NCBI GenBank assembly: GCA_029260765.1
Contig: JAJDCP010000123.1
Location: forward strand, 1 to 64,000
Source: Planctomycetota bacterium
Lineage (GTDB): Bacteria > Planctomycetota > J058 > JAJDCP01
Direction of reading: 5' to 3'
DNA length: 64,000 bases
Shown here: in pieces, positions 18,956-27,018 of the stretch
How positions within the stretch are numbered: the first letter of the stretch is position 1
How the letters are laid out: the number at the start of each line of letters is the position of its first letter
Notes under the pieces: model-generated
What the model saw: only the letters and a program-made list of their open reading frames with translations
Databases searched by the model: none
What the model was told of the DNA's origin: nothing
Position numbers and translations under genes: made by a program

Positions 18956-19723
18956 TCAGAACAGGGTGGCGATGCTGCCAACCATTCCCGAGAGCGACTC
19001 CGCGAAGTCTGTCACCCACTCCGGCTCAGCGTTGCGCATGCGGTGGAAGAGGATGATCAGCGGAGACATCGCCGCGATCGAGGCAAAAGTCAGCAGCGTC
19101 GTCCACAGCGCGTGGCCTTTCTGCTGCTCCATGCTCATCGCGGCCATACGCGCAGAAACGCTGACCTTGCGGGACGAGGGTTTGCTCGGAGCGAGTTGAA
19201 TCTCTGCCGACTCTTGCGACTCTTCGACGTCGATCACGTCAAAGGCGTCATGCTCCGCAGAGCTGGCGCTGACCTCGACGAGAGCCGCATCGCTATCGGA
19301 CTCGGCCAGGCCGAGATCTTCTTCGATGCGCGGCACCTCAACGGTCGGAATGGCCGCCTCGGGGTCGCTGTCATGGGGACTGATGGCGAACTCTTCGGTG
19401 GTGTCGAAGACGATCTCGTCCGAACCCGCACCGGTCATGATGTCGCCGACATTGAGCACGGTATCAGCCGTCGACGAGTCGTCGAGGATCAGCTCGTCGC
19501 TCGACTCGGCGATCCCCATCTCCTGGTCTGAATCCGTCAGGATGATGGTCGGCTCGGTCTCGCGCCCACGCTTCAAGTTCAGCACATCGTCGCGCTTGAA
19601 CTTGATGCTGTTCCCCTCGCGGAAGCTGGGCAACTCGCCGTGGGAAACCAGGCGGTTGATCTCTTCCTCGTCAACACCCAGTTCTTCGAGCACTTCCTCG
19701 AAGGACATGTATTCGATCGCCAT
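18956..19723 (-). CDS. Excisionase/MerR-like HTH protein with acidic linker and C-terminal membrane helix
   Basis: A 255-residue protein. Residues 1-55 are a short winged HTH of excisionase type (FEEVLEELGVDEEEINRLV ... SIKFKRDDVLNLK). A long acidic, Ser/Asp/Glu-rich linker (~60-190) is probably disordered, with blocks like PTIILTDSD that recall similar proteins I associate with planctomycetes. One or two hydrophobic helices near 200-225 (ALWTTLLTFASIAAMSPLIIL) anchor it. A DNA-binding-type head tethered to the membrane could act as a scaffold or a membrane-bound regulator. ATG with AGGGAG seven bases upstream. It sits 23 bp downstream of the small exported protein gene and probably shares its transcript. 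Confidence 0.72.
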   Translation of the reverse strand: MAIEYMSFEEVLEELGVDEEEINRLVSHGELPSFREGNSIKFKRDDVLNLKRGRETEPTIILTDSDQEMGIAESSDELILDDSSTADTVLNVGDIMTGAGSDEIVFDTTEEFAISPHDSDPEAAIPTVEVPRIEEDLGLAESDSDAALVEVSASSAEHDAFDVIDVEESQESAEIQLAPSKPSSRKVSVSARMAAMSMEQQKGHALWTTLLTFASIAAMSPLIILFHRMRNAEPEWVTDFAESLSGMVGSIATLF

Positions 19724-19746
19724 GACTTCGCTCCCTGCAGGCTGTG

Positions 19747-20088
19747 CTACTCGTTCAGCAGATCCTGGACGTCTTTGACACTGGGCTCAGACTTGAAGCC
19801 CTTGATGTCGAAGAAGTCGAGGGTCAGGTCGAACTCGATGTTGCGTGCTGTCAACAGCCGCATACGGTTGCCTTTGACCTCGTAGATCACCATGTGCTTG
19901 TTGCTGTCGACCACGCACAGCAGATCGAAATTGTTCTGCGACAGGGCGACGACCGCCAGACCCGCGTCTCCCCCACCCGAGCTGTCCGCGAGCACCGGTG
20001 CCGGCGTCTCGACCAGCTTCAGGGCGATAACGGCGAGAAACACGGCGATCACGCCGAGCAGAAACGAGCTGAGATTGAACTTGTTCAT
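19747..20088 (-). CDS. Small exported protein, paralogue of the 20343-20678 product
   Basis: A 113-residue protein. An N-terminal hydrophobic segment (LLGVIAVFLAVIALKLV) is followed by the motif VLADSSGGGDAGL, then a strand-rich domain ending in TLDFFDIKG and a helical tail VKDVQDLLNE. The 20343-20678 product shares the SSGGGDAGL motif, the TLDFF motif and the VK-V--L tail. The domain alternates short strands that read like one blade of a propeller (LLCVVDSNKHMVIYEV). Function unknown; the family looks envelope-located. ATG with TAGGAGA upstream. Confidence 0.72.
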   Translation of the reverse strand: MNKFNLSSFLLGVIAVFLAVIALKLVETPAPVLADSSGGGDAGLAVVALSQNNFDLLCVVDSNKHMVIYEVKGNRMRLLTARNIEFDLTLDFFDIKGFKSEPSVKDVQDLLNE

Positions 20089-20218
20089 CAGGGTCTCCTA
20101 AGGGTTGGATCGGGGAGTCTGACTCCTACCGTACCTTCGTTTGCCTGGGCGCCTCTCAGGGCGCCTGCCAAACGGGTTGGTCCATGTCACGGAAACTGCG
20201 GCTATTCACGCACATTCC

Positions 20219-20257
20219 GACCCCGAAATCAAGCCCCCAATTCCCCATCTCGGGGTC
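20219..20257. repeat. Inverted repeat between the two small-protein genes
   Basis: GACCCCGA at 20219-20226 pairs perfectly with TCGGGGTC at 20250-20257. The pairing continues imperfectly outward (CGCACATTCCGA upstream against TCGGAGTGTGCG near 20264-20277), so the whole 20207-20277 segment could form a long hairpin. No T run follows. It may be an RNA structure or a decayed palindromic element. Confidence 0.4.
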
Positions 20258-20342
20258 TCGGTCGTCGGAGTGTGCGCGGCCTCGGTCATCATTCGGTCAT
20301 CTGGCACAAATTCATCGCCCCACCTCAGGAGACGACGGCGGC

Positions 20343-20678
20343 TCAGCGCCGCAGGATGTCGAGGACTTCCTTGACGGTCGGGCGCTGCTCGAGTTTCCCG
20401 TGTCCGAAGAAGTCCAGGGTCAGGTCATGACTGATATTTCGGGCCTGCACGAGCGTGAGGTTCTTCCCTCCATCCAGCGTGTAGATCGCCAGGTGTCGTT
20501 CCTGATCGATCACAGCCAGGTAGTCACTGTTCGAATCAAAGCGGACGGCGACAGCCACCAGGCCGGCGTCCCCGCCTCCAGAGCTGTCCGCCAGCACCGG
20601 CTGCGGACACAGGGACTGGAATGCCTGGCAGAGCACGATGCCTGCCAAGAAGACGATTGCGGCGTGCAGCTTGTTCAT
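20343..20678 (-). CDS. Small exported protein, paralogue of the 19747-20088 product
   Basis: A 111-residue protein with a signal-like N-terminus (LHAAIVFLAGIVLCQAFQ), the motif VLADSSGGGDAGL, a strand-rich middle (YLAVIDQERHLAIYTLDGGK) and the tail TLDFFGHG ... VKEVLDILRR. It is clearly a tandem duplicate of the neighbouring gene. The start ATG at 20678 has GAGGAGGAAAC before it; the longer open frame upstream is not needed. Divergent from the Gfo/Idh gene. Function unknown. Confidence 0.72.
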   Translation of the reverse strand: MNKLHAAIVFLAGIVLCQAFQSLCPQPVLADSSGGGDAGLVAVAVRFDSNSDYLAVIDQERHLAIYTLDGGKNLTLVQARNISHDLTLDFFGHGKLEQRPTVKEVLDILRR

Positions 20679-20806
20679 GATGTTTCCTCCTCGATGGCCA
20701 CGGCTGCTCTCCTTTGCGAGTCGCCGCCGGAGCACGGATGCTCACGCTCTTTTCTGGCCGTCGTCGAGTAGAATGTTGCTGGGCAACGACCAGGGGGAGT
20801 CGGCGG

Positions 20807-21706
20807 GTGCGCTTGGGTTTGCTCGGTTGTGGGCGCTGGGGAGTCAACATCTTGCGCGAGCTGCTCGGGCTCGGCTGCACGGTTCTGGTGGCCGATCCCG
20901 ACCCCTCTGCCCAACGGCGCGCGCGGCAGCTGGGCGCCGTGCAAACCTGTTCGTATGCCAGCGACTTGAAGGCGGACGCCTGGCTGGTGGCGACTCCGGC
21001 CTCGAGCCACGACGCCGTGCTCGCAGAGCTTCTCGAGACGGGCCGACCGATCTTCTGCGAGAAACCCTTCGTGACCTCGGTCGCCAGCGCCCAACGGCTC
21101 GTGGCACAGGCGGCCGAGCGCCTGTGTGTCGGCCACGTCTGGCGGCATCATCCGGGCATCCAGGCCATCGCACGGCTGCTCAAGCGCGAGGAGCTCGGTC
21201 CGGTCCGCCGCATCGACAGCCGGCGTGTCAACGGTCCAAGCCCGCGCACCGACGTGGACCCGATCTGGACCCTGGCACCGCACGACTTGTCCATTCTGCT
21301 CGAGCTGCTTGGACACCTGCCCCCGACGCTCAGCGCCGCGGCGGAGTGGCATGCTGGCAAGCCTGCCGGCCTTCTGGCCTGTCTAGGGCAAGCAGGCAGC
21401 GATGGGCTGCTGTGCAGCATCGAAGTGTCGAGCCGCTATGCCGTCAAGCAGCGCACACTGAGAGTGCACTGTGAAGGAGGCCGGATCTGTTTCGACGGAG
21501 TCGCATCGTCTCTGCAGCTCTGGAGAGCCGGCGCCGAGCAACCGGAGACTCCTGCCTTCGATCCGACTCCACCGCTCCGTCGCGAACTGGCCGCCTTTCT
21601 GGCTTTTCTCGCCGGAGGTCCGCTCCCTGCCAGCTCAGCTGTGGAAGCGGCGCAGATCGTCGAGCGGCTCTGCGAGCTGCGTCGGCAGGCCGGAGTCGAT
21701 GTATGA
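20807..21706 (+). CDS. Gfo/Idh/MocA family oxidoreductase
   Basis: A 299-residue NAD(P)-dependent dehydrogenase. The Rossmann domain opens LGLLGCGRWGVNIL, with the downstream VATPASSHDAVL and the EKPF motif (ILCEKPFVTS region: FCEKPFVTS), all typical. Substrates of the family are sugars, inositols and related polyols, commonly nucleotide-linked sugars. The GTG at 20807 is chosen since AGGGGGAG lies seven bases upstream and the protein then begins at the Rossmann strand; an ATG at 20738 would add a 23-residue tail with no family match. Convergent with the RmlC-like gene, so the two may form a sugar-modification pair. Confidence 0.85.
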   Translation: MRLGLLGCGRWGVNILRELLGLGCTVLVADPDPSAQRRARQLGAVQTCSYASDLKADAWLVATPASSHDAVLAELLETGRPIFCEKPFVTSVASAQRLVAQAAERLCVGHVWRHHPGIQAIARLLKREELGPVRRIDSRRVNGPSPRTDVDPIWTLAPHDLSILLELLGHLPPTLSAAAEWHAGKPAGLLACLGQAGSDGLLCSIEVSSRYAVKQRTLRVHCEGGRICFDGVASSLQLWRAGAEQPETPAFDPTPPLRRELAAFLAFLAGGPLPASSAVEAAQIVERLCELRRQAGVDV

Positions 21707-21795
21707 GACCGCGAGCGACGGTGCTGCAGTTTCAACGTCATGTCTGGGGCACAGCAACGGAGGCTCGCGCGCGCTCTGCGCCAGCGACTTTGAAG

Positions 21796-22347
21796 TCAGC
21801 GCAGGCGGACTCGCAGCTCACGCAACGGCGGAAAGCTGTCCGCCTCAGGAAGCGTCAGCGGCTCACGATCAGGCCAGGGCAAATCCAGCTCGGGATCGGC
21901 CCAGTGGCAGCGCAGATTGTCGTCGGCCTGGTAGTCGGCGTAGGGCTCTGAGACGGCTTGCAGGTGGACCGCCGCCGTCGGGAAGTACCAGCCATGCGCG
22001 ATCTCGGGCGGGAAGACCAGGCAGGCGGGGGAGGCTGCATCCAGCTCGAGGAGACAGCTGGCGCCCTCTGTGGGCGATCCATTGCGCAGGTCGTGCAAGC
22101 CGACAAGCGCGCGTCCGCCCAGCAGCACGATGCCCTCGTCATGGCGACGGTGCAGGTAGATCCCCCGCAGGCTGCGCGCGTGGGAGCGCACGACGCTCCA
22201 TTGGCGAGGCTCGAGGGGTAGGTTCCAGTGCTGGCTGAAGACCTCGCAGAAGCTGCCACGGACATCCTCATGAGGTTCGAGCGTGCGCAGCACGACGCCG
22301 TCAAGCCAGCGTCCCGCCCGGATTCTCGCTCTAGAGGGGGTGGTCAC
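21796..22347 (-). CDS. dTDP-4-dehydrorhamnose 3,5-epimerase-like (RmlC family) protein
   Basis: A 183-residue cupin close in length to RmlC. Landmarks are EDVRGSFCEVF, VRSHARSLRGIYLHRR (RmlC usually reads S-xx-GVLRGLHYQ, with the catalytic His here in a shifted HARSLRGIYLHR block), and PPEIAHGWY, matching the PxGxAHGF region. The Tyr normally acting as acid is not certain. It may epimerise a nucleotide-4-keto sugar or be a related sugar-binding cupin. GTG start at 22347; the ribosome binding site is weak. Confidence 0.75.
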   Translation of the reverse strand: MTTPSRARIRAGRWLDGVVLRTLEPHEDVRGSFCEVFSQHWNLPLEPRQWSVVRSHARSLRGIYLHRRHDEGIVLLGGRALVGLHDLRNGSPTEGASCLLELDAASPACLVFPPEIAHGWYFPTAAVHLQAVSEPYADYQADDNLRCHWADPELDLPWPDREPLTLPEADSFPPLRELRVRLR

Positions 22348-22626
22348 GGCTGATCTCGCTCAGGAGGGGCTTGGGTACACAACGCAGCACCCGGCGTCCC
22401 GATTCTCGTCGCAGTCTGCTCGTGTTGCTGGAGTCTGGCGTTTTTCCCACGCATGCGCACGCTCATTGTCGGGGCGCGGACTGCCGGTGGTCAGAAACAT
22501 GCGGACCCCTCTCGGGATGGCATGCGAGAAAAGTCACGACGTCAACCCTGGCCAGCGTGACAGTCCTCCACCGGATTCGTTGGTGTTCGCCCCCCATGTC
22601 GGCTCGCAAGCTCACCCGCCTTCTGG

Positions 22627-24003
22627 CTAGACACCCTTGTCCGAGCCCAGGGACTTCAACCCGAACTTCTGGACCTTGTAGCGCATCGAGCGGAAACTGA
22701 TGTTGAGCAGCTGGGCGGCGTTGGTCAGATGGCCATTCGTGCGTTCGAGGGCCTTCAGCAGGTAGGACCGCTCGATGTCGGCCATGCGCGCTTCAAGGTC
22801 GAGCCCTTCGTCGGGAATGGCGATCTGCTCGTTGGCCTCGTTGTCGGTCTCGCGGCTCAACGACATACCGAGCTGCACAGTCTCGATCTCGTCTCCGCTA
22901 GCGAGGGCAACGGAGCGTTGGATTACGTTCTCGAGCTCGCGTATGTTGCCCGGCCAGTCATGGTGCAACAGTTTCTGGATCGCGCTCTTGGACAAGCGGT
23001 TGACGTTGCTGTGGAACAACGTGCTGTACTTCTTCAAGAAGTGCCCGATCAACAGTGGCAAGTCTTCGGTGCGCTCCCGCAAAGGCGGCAGCAGGATGGG
23101 GATCACGTTGAGCCGGTAGAACAGGTCACGGCGGAACTCGTTCGACGCGACCGCTGCCTCGAGGTCGCGGTTGGTGGCGCCGATGATGCGCACATCGACC
23201 TCGATGGGGCTGCTTCCTCCCACGTGGTAGAAGCGGCGTTCCTGCAACACGCGCAGGAATTTCGACTGGATGCCCTGGCTCATCTCACCGACTTCGTCGA
23301 GGAACAGCGTTCCGCCGCTGGCGAGCTCGAACAGGCCCTTCTTGTCGCGGTGCGCGTCGGTGAAGGCGCCGCGCACATGGCCGAACAGCTCACTCTCCAG
23401 CAGGCTCTCATTGAATGCAGCGCAGTTGACCGTCACGAACGGTCCGTAGATACGGTGCGATGTGCAGTGCACCGAGTGCGCCACGAGCTCTTTGCCGGTT
23501 CCCGACTCGCCCCGGATCAAGATGGTCGAATCGGTGTGTGCGACCCGGTTGACCATTTCCCGCACTTCCTGGATCGAGGCTGAGTTGCCGATCATCTCGC
23601 TGACGGTCAGGTCTTTGCGCCCTTTGATGCGGTTGCCGACTTCTTTGCTGTGCAGGGCGCGGGCCACGACCGCGCGAACCTCGTCGTTGTCGAACGGCTT
23701 GCGCAGATAGTCGTACGCCCCCAGCCGCATGGCGCCGACGGCGTTGTCCCAGGTCGAGAAGGCCGTGACGATGATCACCGGCAGGCGAGGGTAGGCCTGC
23801 TTCAGGCGCTTGAGCAGCTCGATGCCATCCATCTCGGGCATCTTCAGGTCTTGAACGACGACGTCGAAGGATTCGCTCTCGAGCAGTTTCAGGGCCTTGG
23901 GAGCGCGGTCCAGCGAACAGACCTCGTGACCCATGCTCGTGCAGATGAACTCTAGCAGCTCCCGCACTCCAGGGTCATCGTCAACAAGCAGGATCCTGGC
24001 CAT
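22627..24003 (-). CDS. NtrC-family sigma-54-dependent response regulator
   Basis: A 458-residue regulator: receiver domain 1-120 (ILLVDDDPGVRELL, phospho-acceptor Asp in VVVQDLKMPEMDG, VIIVTAFSTW), AAA+ sigma-54 activator ~140-380 (GESGTGKELVA, FLDEVGEMS, and the loop GAFTDA), and a Fis-type HTH at the end (HLTNAAQLLNISFRSMRYKV). The sigma-54-contacting loop is normally GAFTGA; here the fifth residue is Asp. The gene is 11 bp downstream of the sensor kinase and follows pilB/pilC, so it resembles a PilR that tunes pilus genes. ATG at 24003. Confidence 0.9.
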   Translation of the reverse strand: MARILLVDDDPGVRELLEFICTSMGHEVCSLDRAPKALKLLESESFDVVVQDLKMPEMDGIELLKRLKQAYPRLPVIIVTAFSTWDNAVGAMRLGAYDYLRKPFDNDEVRAVVARALHSKEVGNRIKGRKDLTVSEMIGNSASIQEVREMVNRVAHTDSTILIRGESGTGKELVAHSVHCTSHRIYGPFVTVNCAAFNESLLESELFGHVRGAFTDAHRDKKGLFELASGGTLFLDEVGEMSQGIQSKFLRVLQERRFYHVGGSSPIEVDVRIIGATNRDLEAAVASNEFRRDLFYRLNVIPILLPPLRERTEDLPLLIGHFLKKYSTLFHSNVNRLSKSAIQKLLHHDWPGNIRELENVIQRSVALASGDEIETVQLGMSLSRETDNEANEQIAIPDEGLDLEARMADIERSYLLKALERTNGHLTNAAQLLNISFRSMRYKVQKFGLKSLGSDKGV

Positions 24004-24013
24004 GGCGGTTCCG

Positions 24014-25750
24014 TCAGGGGAGGGAAGGGTTGCTGGGCATCGATCGGGGGACCCAACCGAGGAAACGTGCGCCTCCCTCGGGGTCGTTCTCGACCTCAAG
24101 GGTCCCGCCAAAACTATGGAAGATCTTCAACGCCAGCGCCAACCCCAAGCCAAGCCCCTCGGACTTCGAAGTGTTGAAGGGCGCGAAAATCGTCGCCAGC
24201 TTCTCCGGTGGAATGCCCGGTCCGGTGTCGCGCACGCAAATCTGCCACCCCCGCAGAATACGCAGAGTCGTGGAACGGGTCGAAGATTTTTTTTTCGGCA
24301 CGGCCAACTTCTGGATGTGGAAGCTGAGCCTGCCCTCTCCGTCCATCGCCTCGAGCCCGTTCTTGCCGATGTTGACCAGAGCGCGCAGCATCAGCTCGCT
24401 GTCGCCATGCACCAGCGCATGGGTCTCTCCTTCGAGCACGATCTCAATGTCTCGCCGCGCCTCCGAACGCTCGAGGCGCATGACGGCTTCGTTGGCGATG
24501 TCACGCAGGTTGAAGTCGCGGTGGAAGCGCGGTTGCAGGCGCGAGAGATCGACGAACTCGTTGAGCAGACGTTCGACCCTGTCCGCCTCGCGTTGGGTCA
24601 GCTTGACCAGGCGCGCGTAGCTCGCGTCGCTGGGTTTGAGCCGTGCCAATTCTTGGATGCAGCCCCGGATTGTCGTCAGTGGGTTGCGCACTTCGTGGGC
24701 AAAGCCCAGAGCGATCTCGGCGATCCCCTCGAGGTTGGCGGCCCGGGTCTCGGCCTGCTGGGTCTTGCGCTCGAGGGTGGCATCGATGAAGACACCCACG
24801 ACCGCGCGCAGGCTGCCGCGGGCGTCATGAAAGAACGACTTCTTGATGTCGATCAGGCGGGTGCGTCCGTTGACCTCCAGCTCGATCTCTCCCTGCTCGA
24901 TGTCAGGGTCGAGCAGGATATCGAGCATGCGGGCGTCGCGCTCTCGGGCAAAGATCTTCCAGACGTTGTGGCCGATCGGCCGGGAAGGACCGCTGCAGCC
25001 GAAGAGGCGTCGTGTCTGCTCGTTGATCAAGGCGATGCGGCCGCTGCGGTCGACACCGAGCAGTCCATGTGACAGATGCAGCAGGATCTCATCGTACAGA
25101 ACGGTGGTCTCGTGCATCTCCCGCTTGAGTCGACCGACGAGCAGCGCTACCAGAGGCAGGGCGATGCTGAGTCCGAAGAGCTGGGTAAGGTTGTGGCCGC
25201 TGTCGGGGCGTTCGATCATCAACACCGAGGCGAATAGGCCGACGTTGTCGAGACTGAACAGGCAGACGCTGGTCAGCAGCGCTGCGATCAGGCCACTTCG
25301 CGTCGATAAGGTCCAGGTTGCGCCGATGATCGTTGTGAAGGGCAAAATAATGATGAATGTGTCGACAGGGCCGGTGATGAAAATCAGGCACGCAACCGAG
25401 TCGACGATCATGTCGAGGCCGATCTGCACGACGATGGCAGTACGGACGTCGCGGAGGGTGCGGGCCGTCACCAGCCAGCCCAGGTCGAGGCAGGCCGCCA
25501 GCGCCAACCAACCCAGACGGGCGAGGTCCACGTTCGCGGCGGGCTCGATGCCTGGGTCCGTCAAAGAGCTGGTCAAGGGAACCAGTTGCAGAATCAGCAA
25601 GAATGCGGTGAGCAGGAACAGGCGCAAAGGCAGGACGGCCAGCCAGCGCTGCGCAAGGTCGGGCTCGGCAAGGTTGGGCTTGCGCAGCGCGCCGTCAATG
25701 CGCCGATGCGTGCCGGTCTTGGGCCAGCTACCGCTCTTGGGGACGACCAA
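24014..25750 (-). CDS. Membrane sensor histidine kinase, PilS-like
   Basis: A 578-residue kinase. About six transmembrane helices lie between residues ~40 and 215, followed by a PAS-type sensor (DEILLHLSHGLLGVDRSGRIALIN), a HisKA region with the phospho-acceptor in LGFAHEVRNPLTTIRG, and the ATPase domain with N box ALVNIGKNGLEAMD, G1 VRDTGPGIPP and G2 GLGLGLALALK. It pairs with the response regulator downstream. The only start at the right place appears to be TTG at 25750 with AAGG upstream; this is uncertain. It lies 27 bp after pilC. Confidence 0.88.
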   Translation of the reverse strand: MVVPKSGSWPKTGTHRRIDGALRKPNLAEPDLAQRWLAVLPLRLFLLTAFLLILQLVPLTSSLTDPGIEPAANVDLARLGWLALAACLDLGWLVTARTLRDVRTAIVVQIGLDMIVDSVACLIFITGPVDTFIIILPFTTIIGATWTLSTRSGLIAALLTSVCLFSLDNVGLFASVLMIERPDSGHNLTQLFGLSIALPLVALLVGRLKREMHETTVLYDEILLHLSHGLLGVDRSGRIALINEQTRRLFGCSGPSRPIGHNVWKIFARERDARMLDILLDPDIEQGEIELEVNGRTRLIDIKKSFFHDARGSLRAVVGVFIDATLERKTQQAETRAANLEGIAEIALGFAHEVRNPLTTIRGCIQELARLKPSDASYARLVKLTQREADRVERLLNEFVDLSRLQPRFHRDFNLRDIANEAVMRLERSEARRDIEIVLEGETHALVHGDSELMLRALVNIGKNGLEAMDGEGRLSFHIQKLAVPKKKSSTRSTTLRILRGWQICVRDTGPGIPPEKLATIFAPFNTSKSEGLGLGLALALKIFHSFGGTLEVENDPEGGARFLGWVPRSMPSNPSLP

Positions 25751-25777
25751 TTCGTATTACCTTGTGGCTTCCGCCGC

Positions 25778-26983
25778 TCAGGCCAACTTGCCGATCAGCT
25801 CGAACATCGGCATGAAGATGGCTGCGACCATTCCGCCCACGATGAAACCCATCACGCCGATCAGCAAGGGCTCGATCAGAGATGTCAGGTTTTCGATGGT
25901 CGCTTCGATCTGCTGATCATAGAAGGCCGAGATCTTGCGCAGCAGTAGCTCGAGTGCACCGGATTTCTCTCCGATGGCGATCATGCGTGTAACCATGGGC
26001 GGAAAGACGCCGCTGGTCTCGAGCGGTGTGGCCAGCGTCTCGCCCTGCCGCACGCTCTCCATGGCATCGAGCACGACGTCTTCGAGCAGCGCGTTGCCGG
26101 TCGTGGCCGCGACGATTTCCAACGCGCCCAGGATCGGTACACCGGACTCGATCAGCGTCGAGAAGGTACGGGAAAAGCGTGAAAGGGCAACTTTGAGGTT
26201 CAGAGCACCAAAGACGGGCACTTTCAAGGCCAGCCAGTCCCATTGTCGTCGCCCTGTAGGTGTTTTCTTGTACATGCGCAGGGAGATCCAGAACGCGATC
26301 ACGCCCAGGACCCACCAGAGGAAGTTGTTCTGCAGCCAGTTGCCGACCACCATCAAGATCAAAGTCGGAGTGGGAAGGTCGACATTCAGCGTCGTGAAGA
26401 TCTCCTGGAAGCGAGGCACAATAAAGATCAGCAGGAACAACGAGATGCCGGCAATCATTGTCATCGAGATCGCCGGGTACATCATCGCCGAACGCACCTT
26501 GAGGCGCAGGCGGTAGGCCGCTTCTTGATACTCCGCCAGGCGGTCGAGGATCTCGTCGAGCTGACCGGAGGCCTCACCCGCGCGGATCATATTGATGTAG
26601 ATGTTGTCGAAAATCCGCGGGTAGCGGCGCAGTGATTCGGAGAAGTCGTTACCGCTGCGCACGTTCTCGGCGATGTCACCAATCGCTGCCTTGAAGCCGG
26701 GGTCCTCGGCCTGATCCGTCAGAATCTCGAGAGTCTCGAGCAGAGGGATACCTGCCGAGAGCATGGTCGCAAGCTGGCGGGTGAACACCAGCATGTCGGC
26801 CATCTTGACCTTTGCGCGCCTCGCTGAGCGCGGGCCGACGCCGCCCCCCACAGGTTCGATCTGCAACGGATGGAGATTCTGGCGCTTGAGGTCCTCAGCT
26901 GCCTCATTGAGGTTCGCCGCCGTCAGGGTTCCGGCCACCCGCTTTCCGGCTTGATTGCGTGCTGAATAGGTGAACTTCGGCAT
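25778..26983 (-). CDS. pilC: Type IV pilus inner-membrane assembly protein PilC (T2SF family)
   Basis: A 401-residue protein. It begins MPKFTYSARNQAGKRVAGTL, the standard PilC/GspF opening, and carries two T2SF domains (~75-195 and ~280-400), each followed by hydrophobic helices. The first contains the conserved FTRQLATMLSAGIPLL. The second contains FSRTFSTLIESGVPIL, its conserved repeat. PilC forms the inner-membrane platform that PilB works on to extend pili. ATG with GAGG seven bases upstream. Sits between pilB and the sensor kinase on the same strand. Confidence 0.95.
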   Translation of the reverse strand: MPKFTYSARNQAGKRVAGTLTAANLNEAAEDLKRQNLHPLQIEPVGGGVGPRSARRAKVKMADMLVFTRQLATMLSAGIPLLETLEILTDQAEDPGFKAAIGDIAENVRSGNDFSESLRRYPRIFDNIYINMIRAGEASGQLDEILDRLAEYQEAAYRLRLKVRSAMMYPAISMTMIAGISLFLLIFIVPRFQEIFTTLNVDLPTPTLILMVVGNWLQNNFLWWVLGVIAFWISLRMYKKTPTGRRQWDWLALKVPVFGALNLKVALSRFSRTFSTLIESGVPILGALEIVAATTGNALLEDVVLDAMESVRQGETLATPLETSGVFPPMVTRMIAIGEKSGALELLLRKISAFYDQQIEATIENLTSLIEPLLIGVMGFIVGGMVAAIFMPMFELIGKLA

Positions 26984-27018
26984 CGGTCGACCTCAGATAG
27001 TTAAACTCAGCGAGAAGC

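Noticed and set aside
20714..20806. Upstream extension of the Gfo/Idh gene
   Set aside because: The added residues have no family match and overlap the divergent promoter; the GTG at 20807 has a good ribosome binding site.
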